Below are positions 35,225-48,000 of a stretch of DNA of 64,000 bases, in pieces. Below the pieces are notes generated by a model. It had not been told where the DNA came from, did no database searches, and was given only the letters and a program-made list of their open reading frames with translations. A program made the position numbers and the translations under genes. Where the stretch lies: the NCBI GenBank assembly GCA_964400015.1, contig CAYNRR010000008.1, positions 10,661-74,660 of the forward strand, written 5' to 3'. The DNA comes from UBA1234 sp964400015. GTDB lineage: Bacteria > Bacillota > Clostridia > TANB77 > UBA1234. Numbering within the stretch: position 1 is the stretch's first letter; each line of letters begins with the position of its first letter.

Positions 35225-35779
35225 ATGAACAAAAGAAAAATAACGGCAATCGTTGGATGTTCAATTGCTTTAGTTTTAATAATCTTATTGATAGTTATAA
35301 AAACAAAAACAACTTCGGATATACCTAAAGACGATATAACAAATAAAAATGATTTAATAGAAAACAATATACAAGAAGAACAAACAATAAAATACACTAG
35401 TCCCAAAGGATACGAAATAGAATACGTTGCAGAAAAAATTCAGTTAACAATAGAAGATCAAAAAGATAAATATGTGTATATTGCAAGTGAAGATGAAGAT
35501 AGCGAGAATGAGATTTATTTTGCAGTAACAATACTTGAAAACGAAAACAATACAGAAATAAAAAACAACTTAATTGCTACAGCAGATATGACAGGAGATT
35601 GCAAAATAACGCAAGCTAATTTAGAAGGCGTATATACAGAAAAAGAAAACGGAAAGTTAGTTATTCAAAACTTAATATTTGAATTAGACGAAAACAAAAT
35701 GGTACTTATCGAGATAAGCAAGGAAAAAGAAGAAAACAATTATATAAAAAATATGATAAAAACATTTAAAATAAACTAA
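35225..35779 (+). CDS. Membrane-anchored hypothetical protein
   Basis: 184 residues from ATG 35225; the in-frame ATG at 35219 is only two bases from the AGGAGG site. One N-terminal membrane helix (about 8-26) is followed by an acidic, lysine-rich extracellular domain with alternating strands (YTSPKGYEIEYVAEKIQL). No recognised family. The ribosome site overlaps the stop of the REC-GGDDF gene, so the two are translationally close. Confidence 0.6.
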   Translation: MNKRKITAIVGCSIALVLIILLIVIKTKTTSDIPKDDITNKNDLIENNIQEEQTIKYTSPKGYEIEYVAEKIQLTIEDQKDKYVYIASEDEDSENEIYFAVTILENENNTEIKNNLIATADMTGDCKITQANLEGVYTEKENGKLVIQNLIFELDENKMVLIEISKEKEENNYIKNMIKTFKIN

Positions 35780-35794
35780 AACTTGAAATGCTTG

Positions 35795-35832
35795 AATGCC
35801 TAGGAAAAGAAAAACATTCCTAGGCATTTTTA
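35795..35832 (+). terminator. Terminator before the giant surface-protein gene
   Basis: AATGCCTAGGAA, a loop of about 10 bases, TTCCTAGGCATT, then T-rich. Confidence 0.85.
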
Positions 35833-35927
35833 TTTCCTTTGAAATCATTTTTAATATTTTGAAATATTTGAGAAAAATAAATGTAATAAAAACTTAATAA
35901 AACACTTAAAAGATACTTCCGTAAAAG

Positions 35928-35943
35928 GTTTTCACGTGAAACA
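35928..35943. promoter_or_regulatory. parS-like site upstream of the giant gene
   Basis: GTTTTCACGTGAAACA: 14 of 16 matches to parS, with the central TTCACGTGAA intact. About 8 kb from parB and about 100 bases upstream of the giant gene. Confidence 0.7.
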
Positions 35944-36040
35944 AAATTCGGAAAATCTAACCACTAGATTCTAATTTATATAAGAGGTATTATGATAGCG
36001 AATAGTAGTAGCTATTAGTTTTCAAGGAGGTATCGTACAT

Positions 36041-39000
36041 ATGAGAAAACAAAAAGGTATTTCTATGGTTTCGTTAGTTATAACAATCGTAGTCTTATTC
36101 ATATTGCTTGGAATAGGTTTTTCGTATTCCAATAATTCAATAAAACAAGCTGGTAGAGGAGTGTTTGTCAGAGAACTTTCACTTGTTCAACAAGCAGCTA
36201 ACGAAAAGAAATTAGATAACCAGATTGAAGGTAGTTCAGAAGAAATAAAGTTTAAAGGCTTTTATAAAACGAAAATAAAAAATCCTCCTGTAAGTTTTGC
36301 GAGCTTTAGTGAAGATGAAATCTATGGATATGTAATAGACCTAGAATACGTTCATACAGAAGATGCAGACAGAGGACATGATTACAAACGTTTTGCTAAA
36401 GACATAGAAAATAACGTTGTCGAATTCGGAAAAGACGATGTATATGTATGCGATAAAGACGGAAATGTATTTTATGCAAAAGGTTATCAAACGGATGAAG
36501 GAACATACTATTCAAAAAATGAAATAGAAGGACTAGGACCAGAATTCGTATCGATAGATAAAATAATATCATCAGATGCAAAGAGTGCAATAATAAGAGT
36601 CGTAGTAAAGAAAAGCAATAGTGGAGATCTAAGCTTAAAAGTAGACGATGAAGATGCAACAAAAATAGGAACATCAGATGATGGCACGATGGATACATTT
36701 GAAAAAGAAGTGTTTGAAAACAAAACATACAAACTAACAGCAGCAGAAGAAAAAGATGGAACAATAGGAAAAACAACATCATCAGTAGAAGTAACAGAAC
36801 TAGACGTAATCACATACGTAATGAAATACGATGCAAACGGTGGAACAGATGCACCAGCATCACACTTGAAAACAGAAAATATAATAGCAAGATTATCAAC
36901 GCAAATTCCAAATAGAGATGGCTACACATTTTTAGGATGGAACGAAAATCCATCAGCAACAATAGCAACATACAAACCAGGTGGTGAGTATGTATTCGAT
37001 AGAGACATAACATTCTTCGCAGTATGGAAAGAAGGAAAAGTAAGAACATACAATGTAACATATAATGCAAATGGTGGTACAAATGGACCACTATCACAAG
37101 AAAACTTAAGTGGAGATTATACAATATCAAACATAACTCCAACTAGAGATGGATATGGCTTCTTAGGTTGGAACGAAGATTCAAGAGCAACAACAGCCAC
37201 ATACAATCCAGGCGACACAATCACACTTACAAAAAATTTAGCATTATATGCAATATGGGCAAAAGGAACATACACAGTAACACTATCAACAAATCCAGAA
37301 GGAGCAGGAACAGTAACAGGTAGCACGGCAAAAGTAGATGGAGTTGAAACATACATATCAACAATAGCAAATCCAGGATACATATTTAAAAATTGGACAG
37401 TAAAATCAGGAAGCATAAACTTAAAAAATTCAGCATCAACAACAACATCATTCATAATGCCAAAAGAAAATGTAGAAATAGTAGCAAATTATGAAGTTGG
37501 AGATTTAACAGTAAAATACAATGCTAATAAAGGAAAAGGTGCACCATCAGAAGAATCAGCAAAATACGGCGACACAATAATAATAAGTCCTAAAATTCCA
37601 ACAAGGGCAGGATATGACTTCGTAGGTTGGTCATTAAAACAAACAGCAACAGAAGGAACATACTTTGCAGGACAAACATATACAGTAAAAGAAAACGTAA
37701 CATTTTATGCAATATGGAAAGAAAACATTCCAACATACACATTAACATTCAACTTGAATGGTGGATATGGAAACAAAGCAGGAGAAATAGGAAAATTTGC
37801 ATCAATAACAAAAGTAAAAGGTGGAAAAATAACAATCCCAGTAGGTGGTGCAGACGAACCATATAGAAAAGATTATGTATTCAAAGGCTGGGCATTAAAT
37901 CCAGACTCAAAAGAAGTAGTTTTAAATCCAGGAGACATATATTCAAAAGATGCAGACATAGAAATATATGCAGTATGGAAAGATGAAACACCACCAACAT
38001 TAGTATTAACACCAAAACAAGAAGAAGGTTCAAGCGAAGTAAAAATTATAGCAACAGCACATGACGAAGGAAGCCTTGCTGGATATGCTTGGACAAAAAC
38101 AAACGTAGAACCAACAATATGGGAAACAGAAGAAATAAAAGGAACAGACCTAACAGTAGAAAAAACAATAAAAGAAAAAGGAGAACACTACTTTTGGGTA
38201 AAAGACACAGCAGGAAACGTAGTATCAGAATCAATAAAAGCATACGAAATAAAATATGATGCAAACGGTGGAACAAATGCACCAGAAACACAATATCAAC
38301 TAGAAAACGTAGACTTAAGGTTATCAACACAAAAACCAAAATTAGAACAATATACATTCTTAGGATGGTCAACATCAGCAGCACCAGGCAATACAGAAAG
38401 TGACGTAAACTTTAAAAGTGGAGCAATATTAAATATAAACTCAGACATCACACTAAAAGCAGTATGGGGTGAAGCAGGCTTCAAGCTAAGCACGAAAAAT
38501 GTGACAACACAAATAGATGGACCAAGTGTAACAGTAACAGTAACAAAAAGTTCATACACAGGAAACATAACAGTATCAAGTGCAGACACAGAAAAAGCTA
38601 CAGCAACAATAAAAGACAACACAATAACAATAACACCAGGAACAAAAATCGGTGATGTAGAAATAACAGTAACAGAAGATGCAGAAGGAACAACAGAAAA
38701 AATACTAGTAATAGTAAATAGAGGAATAAGAAAAATAACATTAGACAAAACAGAAACAGAATTCACATATGGAGACTCAAGTGAAAAAATAGGATTCACA
38801 TATAACGGAAAATCAACAACATTATCAACACAAACAAGCAACTCAGAAGTTGCAACAGCAACAGCAACAGACAAAACACTTACAATAAAACCAAAAAATA
38901 CAGGAACAGCAACAATAACATTAGTGTTAGCTCAAGACGATCAATACTTAGAACAAACAGCAAAAGTAGAAGTAACAATAACAAAGAGAAAAATAATAGT

Positions 39001-42000
39001 TACACCAGACGCAAATCAAAACAAAGAATATGACGGAACAGCGTTAACACCAACAATAACATACACATACACAGGCAACAAAGGAAGCGAAACACCAAAA
39101 TTCACAGGAGAACTAGCAAGAGAAATAGGAAGTGAAATAGGGGAATATGTAATAACAATAGGAACATTAGCATTAGCAGACAACGGAGACTTCAAAGCAT
39201 CAAACTACACATTAGAACTATCAACAACAAAAATATATTTCACAATAACAGCAAAAAAAATAGCAGTACCATCAGCAATAACACCACAAGAATATGATGG
39301 AACAACAAAATACGGTGTAGCAGAAGGCGAATACTATATAAGAGGTGGAGAATATCAAAAAATAAATGCAGGCAAATACACAGCAACAGTAACACTAAAA
39401 GACATCAAAAACTATGTATGGGAAGACACAAACACAACAACAGCCAAAAACATAAAATGGGAAATCACCAGATATAATCTATCAAATGCAGATATTACCG
39501 TAGAAACAATACCAAATAAAGAATACACAGGAACTGAAATAACACCAATTCCAGTAGTAAAAAAAGGCGAAACAACATTAGAAAACGGAAACGATTATAC
39601 ATTAACATACAAAAACAACGTAAATGTAGGAACAGCAACAATAACAATAGAAGGAAAAGGCAACTATGAAGGAACATTAACAACAACATTTGAAATAACA
39701 TCAGCAACAATGCAAGTAGACGCATCAGGATATACAGGAATGTATGACAATGCAAATCACTCAATAAAAGTAACACCAATATGGCCAACAGCAGGATACA
39801 CAATATACTACTCAACAATAGAACTAACGCAAGCAAACTACAAAACAGACGGAACAACAACAAATCCAACATACAAAGATGTAGGAACAACAACAGTGTA
39901 CTACTACATAGTAGCGTCAAACTTCAAAGACTACACAGGAAACGAAACAATAAAAATAACATCAAAAGATATATCAGGAAACTTAACAATATCAGGAATC
40001 GTAGACAAAACATATACAGGTAGTCAAATAACACAAACAATAACAGTAAAAGATAATGATCAAAATAGAAACCTAGAAGAAGGAAAAGAATACACAGTAA
40101 CATATAAAGACAACATAAAAGTAGGAACAGCAACAATAACAATAGAAGGAAAAGGCAACTACGCAGGAACAATAACAAAAACATTCAAAATACTAGGAGA
40201 CACAATCACAATAGCAAAAGACACAGAAGCAGTAGTAGAAAAGCTAGAAATAACAATAACAAGAACACTAACACCAGGAAAACTACAATACAAAATAAAC
40301 AATGGAGAATGGAAAGACTACAGAGGACCATTTGAAATAACAGAAGACTGTACAATTTATGCACGTTCAATAGATGGAGAAAACATACTAGGAACAAACG
40401 AACTACAAATAACAAACATATGTGAGCACGAATACACAGAAGTAACATGTACAGAAGACTCAGTATGTAAATATTGTGGAAAACTAAACAAAGAAAAACT
40501 AGGACATGACTTCACATCAAAAACACCAACAGTAGCATATCAATGCACAGCAACAACATGTACAGAAAAAGCAACATACTACTACAAATGTACAAGATGT
40601 ACAGAAAAAGGAACAGAAACATATGAATATGGCGAAGCACTAGGCCATGACTTCACATCAAAAACAGCAACAGCAACATATCTATGTACACCAGCAACAT
40701 GTACAGAAAAAGCGACATACTACTACAAATGTACAAGATGTGCCGCAAAAGGGACAGAAACATACGAATACGGAGAACCAGACGGCCACGACTTCACTTC
40801 AAAAACACAAACACAAGAATACTGGAAATCAGACGCAACATGTACAGTAGCAACAACATACTACTACAAATGTACAAAATGTGAAGCAAAAGGAACAGCA
40901 ACATACACAGTAGGAAGTCCACTAGGACATGACTTCACAGAAAAAATAATAAACGACACATACATCTGCACAACAGCAACATGTACAAAACCAGCAACAT
41001 ACTATTACAAATGTTCAAGATGTAACGAAAAAAGCACAGAAACATATGAATACGGTGAACCACTAGGACATAGTTATGGAGAATATGTAGAAAAACAAGC
41101 TGCAACATGTGTAACAGAAGGAATAGAAGAAGCAACATGTATAAGATGTGGAACCACAACAACAAGAACAACAGCAACAAATCCAGAAAACCACGAAGGC
41201 ACAATACAAGAAATAGAAATAACAGCCGCAACATGTACAACAACAGGAAGAAAGAAATACGTATGCTCAGCATGTAACGGTATAATAAGATACGAAACAA
41301 TAGCAGCACTAGGCCACGACTGGGATGCAGAAGAGCCACCAAGAGAATGTAGAAGATGTGGCTTAAGAGAAGAATACGTAGCACAAGCAATCTACTGCGA
41401 ATCAGACGGCTCATTAACATTTATAAAGAGTTTAACAGAATACCAAGCAGGCGATACATATGATGGAAAAATAGTAACAGTAGTGTATAAGGGGTTTGAG
41501 ACAGAGGAATATTCGAGTGGAACAGCTGTACCTTGGTATGAAAATAGAGAAAAAATCACAAGTGTTAGAGTAACAGATAGTATCGAACCAATAAGTACAG
41601 CATATTGGTTTAAAAATTTTGAAAATTGTGGATCGTTCGATTTAGGAAAGCTTATTACAGACAATGTAATAGATATGAAATATATGTTTAGTCGAGCAGG
41701 ATATAATGCAGAAAGAGTAGAAATTGCTGGACCACGTTCATGGGATACATCAAAAGTAACAGATATGAGTTTCATGTTTGAATATACAGCATGTACTTCT
41801 GAGATATTTACTCTAGACTATTTAGATAATTTAGATGTTTCTAGTGTAACCAATATGCAAGGTATGTTTAATACTACAGCTATTAGCACTACAACATGGA
41901 GTATAGGTAACTTAAGTAATTGGAATGTATCGAACGTAATAGATATGTCAAGCATGTTTGCATGTGCAGGATATTATTCTACAGTATGGAGCGTTGGTGA

Positions 42001-45000
42001 CTTGAGTGATTGGAACGTATCGAATGTGATAAATATGAGTGGTATGTTTGATTGTGCAGGTTATAATACAAAATTATTTAAGATTGGAGACATAGGCAAA
42101 TGGGATGTGCTAAACGTAACTAATATGTCGAATATGTTTCATTGTGCAGGACATAATGCATCTGAATTATGGAGTATAGGAGATTTAAGCAACTGGGATG
42201 TATCCAATGTAACTAACATGAAAGAATTGTTTATGGCAGCAGGTTTTCTAGCTACTAATTGGGACATAGGAGATTTAAGCAACTGGGACGTATCGAGTGT
42301 AACTAATATGGACTCAATGTTTACATACATAGGTGGTAAATCGAGAGATTTAGATATAGGAAAACTAAATAACTGGAATGTTTCAAATGTAACTAATATG
42401 CATGGAATGTTTTGTTATGCTGGTAGTGAAAAAGCCCTTACATTTGATATAGGAAATTTAGATGCCTGGAATGTCTCAAACGTAACAGATATGAGTTTGA
42501 TGTTTGCTGGTGCTGGAAACAGTGCACAAAAATGGAATATAGGAGATTTAGGTGCATGGAATACATCGAAGGTTGCAGATATGCGACAAATGTTCTATGT
42601 GTGTAGAAATCTAAAAGAACTAAACTTAAGTGGATGGGATACAAGCAATGTAACAACAATGGAAGAAATGTTCTATGGATGTTATAAATTAGAAGAGATT
42701 AGCTTAGGCAAAAATTTCAAATTTGTTGGAACAAACGGTTACTTACCAGCCCCAAGTAGCACACACATCACAGGAGCAAACGGCTTATGGTACAACAAAG
42801 CAACAGGAATTGGCTATGCACCGGAAGATATACCAAATAACACAGCAGCAACGTATACAGCATTTCCACCGAAAACAGCACAAGCAATCTACTGCGAATC
42901 AGACGGTTCATTAACATTTATAAAAGATACGCCGTATACGGTTGGTGGAACGTATAATGGAAAAACAATAACAGCAGTGTATACAGGATTTGAAACAGAG
43001 GAATATTTTACAGATACAGATATACCTTGGTACGAAAACAGAAACAACATTACAAGTGTTGTATTTAAAGATAAAATAACTCCTCTTAGAACAGCATATT
43101 GGTTCTATAAGTTTGAAAATTGTGCAAATTTTGATGTAACTAATTTAGATACTTCTAATGTTAGTTCGATGACTTATATGTTTGGATTAGCAGGTTTTGA
43201 ATCAAGTAGTACAACATTTAAAATTATTGGAATGGATAGTTGGAATACAAGTAATGTACAGAGTATGTATAGAATGTTTAGATATGCTGGCACCAAAGCC
43301 ATAACATTTGATATAGGTGATTTGAGTAACTGGGATACTTCCTTAGTACATGATATGAGCGGTATGTTTTATAGTACAGCAGATAGAGCGACAACGTTTG
43401 ACATTGGTGATATAGGTAAATGGGATGTATCAAATGTATGGGAAATGGACAGTATGTTTAATAATACTGCTGGTGAATGTCAAACGTTTAATATAGGCGA
43501 TTTAAGTAATTGGAATGTATCAAAAGTAACTACTATGTCAAACATGTTTAGTAATATTGGTGGTTTTTATTGTACAACATTTGATATTGGTGATATAGGT
43601 AAATGGAATGTATCAAGCGTAACAGACATGTCATATATGTTCTATTCTGTTATATGTAATAAAGGTACAACGTTTAATATAGGCGATTTAAGTAATTGGA
43701 ATGTGTCAAATGTAACAGATATGTCATATATGTTTGCGGTTTGTGCTAATAATAAAGCATCTAAATTTAATATAGGCGATTTAAGTAATTGGGATGTATC
43801 AAACGTAACTAATATGGCGGGAATGTTTTCTTATTTAGGTGCTAGTGCCACAACGTTGAGTATAGGAGACTTAAGTAATTGGAAAGTATCAAATGTAACG
43901 AATATGCATGGTATGTTTGAATCAGCAGGTCAGAATGCTGCAACATTTAACATTGGTAATATAGGCAAATGGGATGTATCAAAAGTTACAGATATGTATG
44001 GTATGTTTGATTCTACAGCTAATAGTGCCACAACATTTAATATAGGAGACTTAAGTAACTGGAATGTGTCAAACGTGACAGATATGGGAAGGATGTTTAC
44101 TGCTGTTGCAGAAAATGTGACTGAACTTAATATAGGAGATTTAGGATCTTGGAATACTTCAAAAGTAACCAATATGTCAGAGATGTTCAGAGGATGTACT
44201 AAATTAAAAACACTAAACCTAAGTGGATGGGACACAAGCAATGTAACCAAAATGTCAAATATGTTCTATCATTGTTATAACTTACAAGAAGTTACACTAG
44301 GTAAAAAATTCAGCTTTGTAGGAACAGATGGCTACTTACCAGTACCAAGTGGTACATATATTACAGATGCAACTGGTCTATGGTACAACAAGGCAACGAA
44401 AGTTGGTTATGCACCAGAAGATATACCAAATAAGACAGCAGCAACATACGTAGCATATCCTGTAAAAACAGCGCAAGCAATCTACTGTTCATCAGATAAT
44501 TCATTAACATTTGTAAATAGTACAACACTATATTCAGTAGGTGGTAAATATAGCAATAAAACAATAACAGCAGTATACACAGGGTTTGAAGATGAAGAAT
44601 ATTCATGGAACAATAATGTACCTTGGTATAACTACAGAGAAAGTATAAAGAGTGTTACAGTAAAAGATACAATAACACCAAAAAGTACAGCATACTGGTT
44701 TGAAGAATTCAAAAACTGTAGTACGTTTACTGTAACAAATTTAGACGTATCCAAAGTAAAAAATATGACAAGCATGTTCAGTAATGCAGGTTTAAAATCT
44801 ACATCATACAAAATAACTGGAATGAATAACTGGGACGTATCAAATGTAACAGATATGAGTTATATGTTTGCATATTCACAATCTTGGTCAGCTGATGGAG
44901 GTCCACAATGGACATCATTTAATATAGGTGACTTAAGTAAATGGAATACAAGCAAAGTTACAGATATGTCAAATATGTTTACAGCATTTGGATCAAAAGT

Positions 45001-48000
45001 TAAAACTTTAAATCTAAGCACTATCAAATTTAACAGTTGGGATGTATCAAATGTAACAGATATGAGCAGTATGTTTTATAGTACAGGTTACAATTCTACA
45101 AGTTTCACATTAGACATAAGCGGATGGGACACATCAAATGTAACAAATATGACCATGATGTTTGATGAAACTGCGTATAGTGCAACAACAATAAACATTA
45201 CTGGTTTAAATACATTAAACACATCAAAAGTAACTTCGATGACGGCTATGTTTAATAAATTCGGATACAAAATAAAATCTCTAACCATAGGAGATTTAAG
45301 TGGTTGGGATGTATCAAATGTAACAAGTATGTATAATATGTTTGCATCTGCAGGATATACAGCAACAACATTTAAAATAGTAGGATTAGATAACTGGGAC
45401 GTATCAAAAGTTGAGACTATGGCTGGAATGCTCCAAACTGCAGGCTATAGTGCAACAACATGGAATATAGGAAACTTAAGTAATTGGAATGTATCAAAAG
45501 TTACTAAATTTGGTGATTTATTAAATGATTTAGTAATTGATGGAGACACAATAACTTATACAGGTACAGGAATGTTTGCATTTGCAGGATACAATGCCAC
45601 GGCATGGGATGTAGGCGATTTAAGTAGCTGGGATGTATCAAATGCAGACGATATGGCAGGAATGTTCTGTAGTGCAGCTAATAAAGCTACAACATTTAAC
45701 ATAGGAGATATTGGAGGATGGAATACAGCAAAAGTCACAGATATGAGAGCAATGTTCGCAACAGCAGGAAAAAATGCAACAACATGGAATATAGGTGATT
45801 TAGGAGCATGGAAAACATCAAACGTAACAAACCTTTCACACATGTTCTGGGGTTGTGATAAGATAAAAGAACTAAACCTAAGTGGATGGGATACAAGTAG
45901 AGTAACAGCAATGTCAAACATATTTGCTGGTTGCTATAACTTACAAGAAGTTTCATTAGGCAAAAACTTCAAATTCGTTGGAACAGATGGCTATTTACCA
46001 GTGCCAAGTAATACATATATTACAGACGCAAACGGCTTATGGTATAACAAAGCAACAGGAATAGGTTATGCACCATCTGCTATACCAAACAACACAGCAG
46101 CAACATATACAGCAGTTGCGCCAAAAGTAATAAGAGCAATCTATTGCGAATCAGACGGTTCGTTAACATTCATAAATCAATCAACACTATATTCAGTAGG
46201 CGATACATATGATGGAAAAACAATAACAGCAATATATACAGGATTTGAAAATGTTGAATACGCATGGAACAAAAATCCGGTTTGGTATGCTAATAGAGAA
46301 AACATAAAGAGTGTTGTAGTAAAAGACACAATAACACCAATAAGTACAGCATATTGGTTCTATGAATTCAAAAATTGTAGTACATTTGATGTAACAAATT
46401 TAGATGTATCAAATACAACAACAATGTCAAGAATGTTCTGGGATGCAGCTGTAAATTGTACATCATATACTATAACAGGAATGAATAATTGGGATGTAAG
46501 TAATGTAACGAACATGAGTCATTTATTTGGCTACACACCAACTTATGTAGACGGAGGTCCACAATGGACAAAATTCAGTTTTGGTAGTTTAAGCAAATGG
46601 AACACAAGCAAAGTAACAGATATGTCAAATATGTTTTTTACTTTTGGAAGTAAACTTACAACTTTCGATTTAAGTTCTATTGGAATTAACAGTTGGGATG
46701 TATCAAATGTAACCGACATGAGTAGTATGTTTTATGAAGCAGGATATTATTCTACAACATTTAAACTAGATATAAGCAACTGGAAAACATCAAGTGTTAC
46801 AGACATGAGTATGATGTTTTTTGGTGCAGCGTATAGTGCAACAAGCATGACTCTAAAAGGAATAAATACATTAGATACATCAAAAGTAACTTCAATGTCC
46901 ACGATGTTTGCTGATTTTGGATACAGCATCAAATCTTGGACTATAGGAAATTTAAGTAATTGGGATGTGTCAAATGTAACAAGTATGTACAGAATGTTTG
47001 ATAATGCAGGACATACTGCAACAACATTTAAATTAGAAGGATTAAATAATTGGAATGTATCAAATGTAGTAACTATGTATAAGATGTTTTATGATACAGG
47101 ACTTAATGCTACAACGTGGAGTATAGGAGATTTAACAAACTGGAACGTATCGAATGTAACAGATATGGAAGATATGTTTTATCTAGCAGGCGCTACTGCC
47201 AAAACATTTAACATAGGTAATTTAGATAATTGGAATGTATCAAAAGTAACAAATATGTCTGGAATGTTTCATGCTGCAGGTACAAGTGCTACCACATGGA
47301 ATATAGGTGACTTAAGTAATTGGGATGTATCAAAAGTAACTAACTTTGGTAAGTCTTGGAAAAGTCCAGTGATAGATGGAAATAAAATAACTGTTTATGC
47401 AACTGGGATGTTTTTAAACGCTGGATACAAAGCAACCACATGGAATATAGGTGACTTAAGTAATTGGGATGTATCGAGTGCAGAAAGCATGTCATCAATG
47501 TTCTTTGGAGCAGGTTATAGTGCGACAACATTCAATATAGGAGACATTGGAGGATGGAATACATCTAAAGTAACAGATATGAGCACTATGTTTGCAGTTG
47601 CAGGTGAAAATGCTACCACATGGAATATAGGCGATTTAGGAGCGTGGAGAACATCAAATGTAACAAACCTTTCAAGTATGTTTTGGGGTTGTAATGAAAT
47701 AAAAGAACTAAATTTAAGTGGATGGGACACAAGTAGTGTAACAACAATGTCAAACATGTTTGATGGTTGCGTAAAACTAGAAGAAGTTTCATTAGGCAAA
47801 AACTTCAAATTTGTAGGAACAGACGGCTACTTGCCAGAACAAAGTAGTACATATATTACAGGAGCAAATGGCTTCTGGTATAACAAATCAACAAAAGTAG
47901 GATATGCACCAGCATACATACCAAACAACACAGCAGCAACATACGTAGCATATCCACCAAAAACAGCACAAGCAATCTACTGTGCATCAGACGGATCACT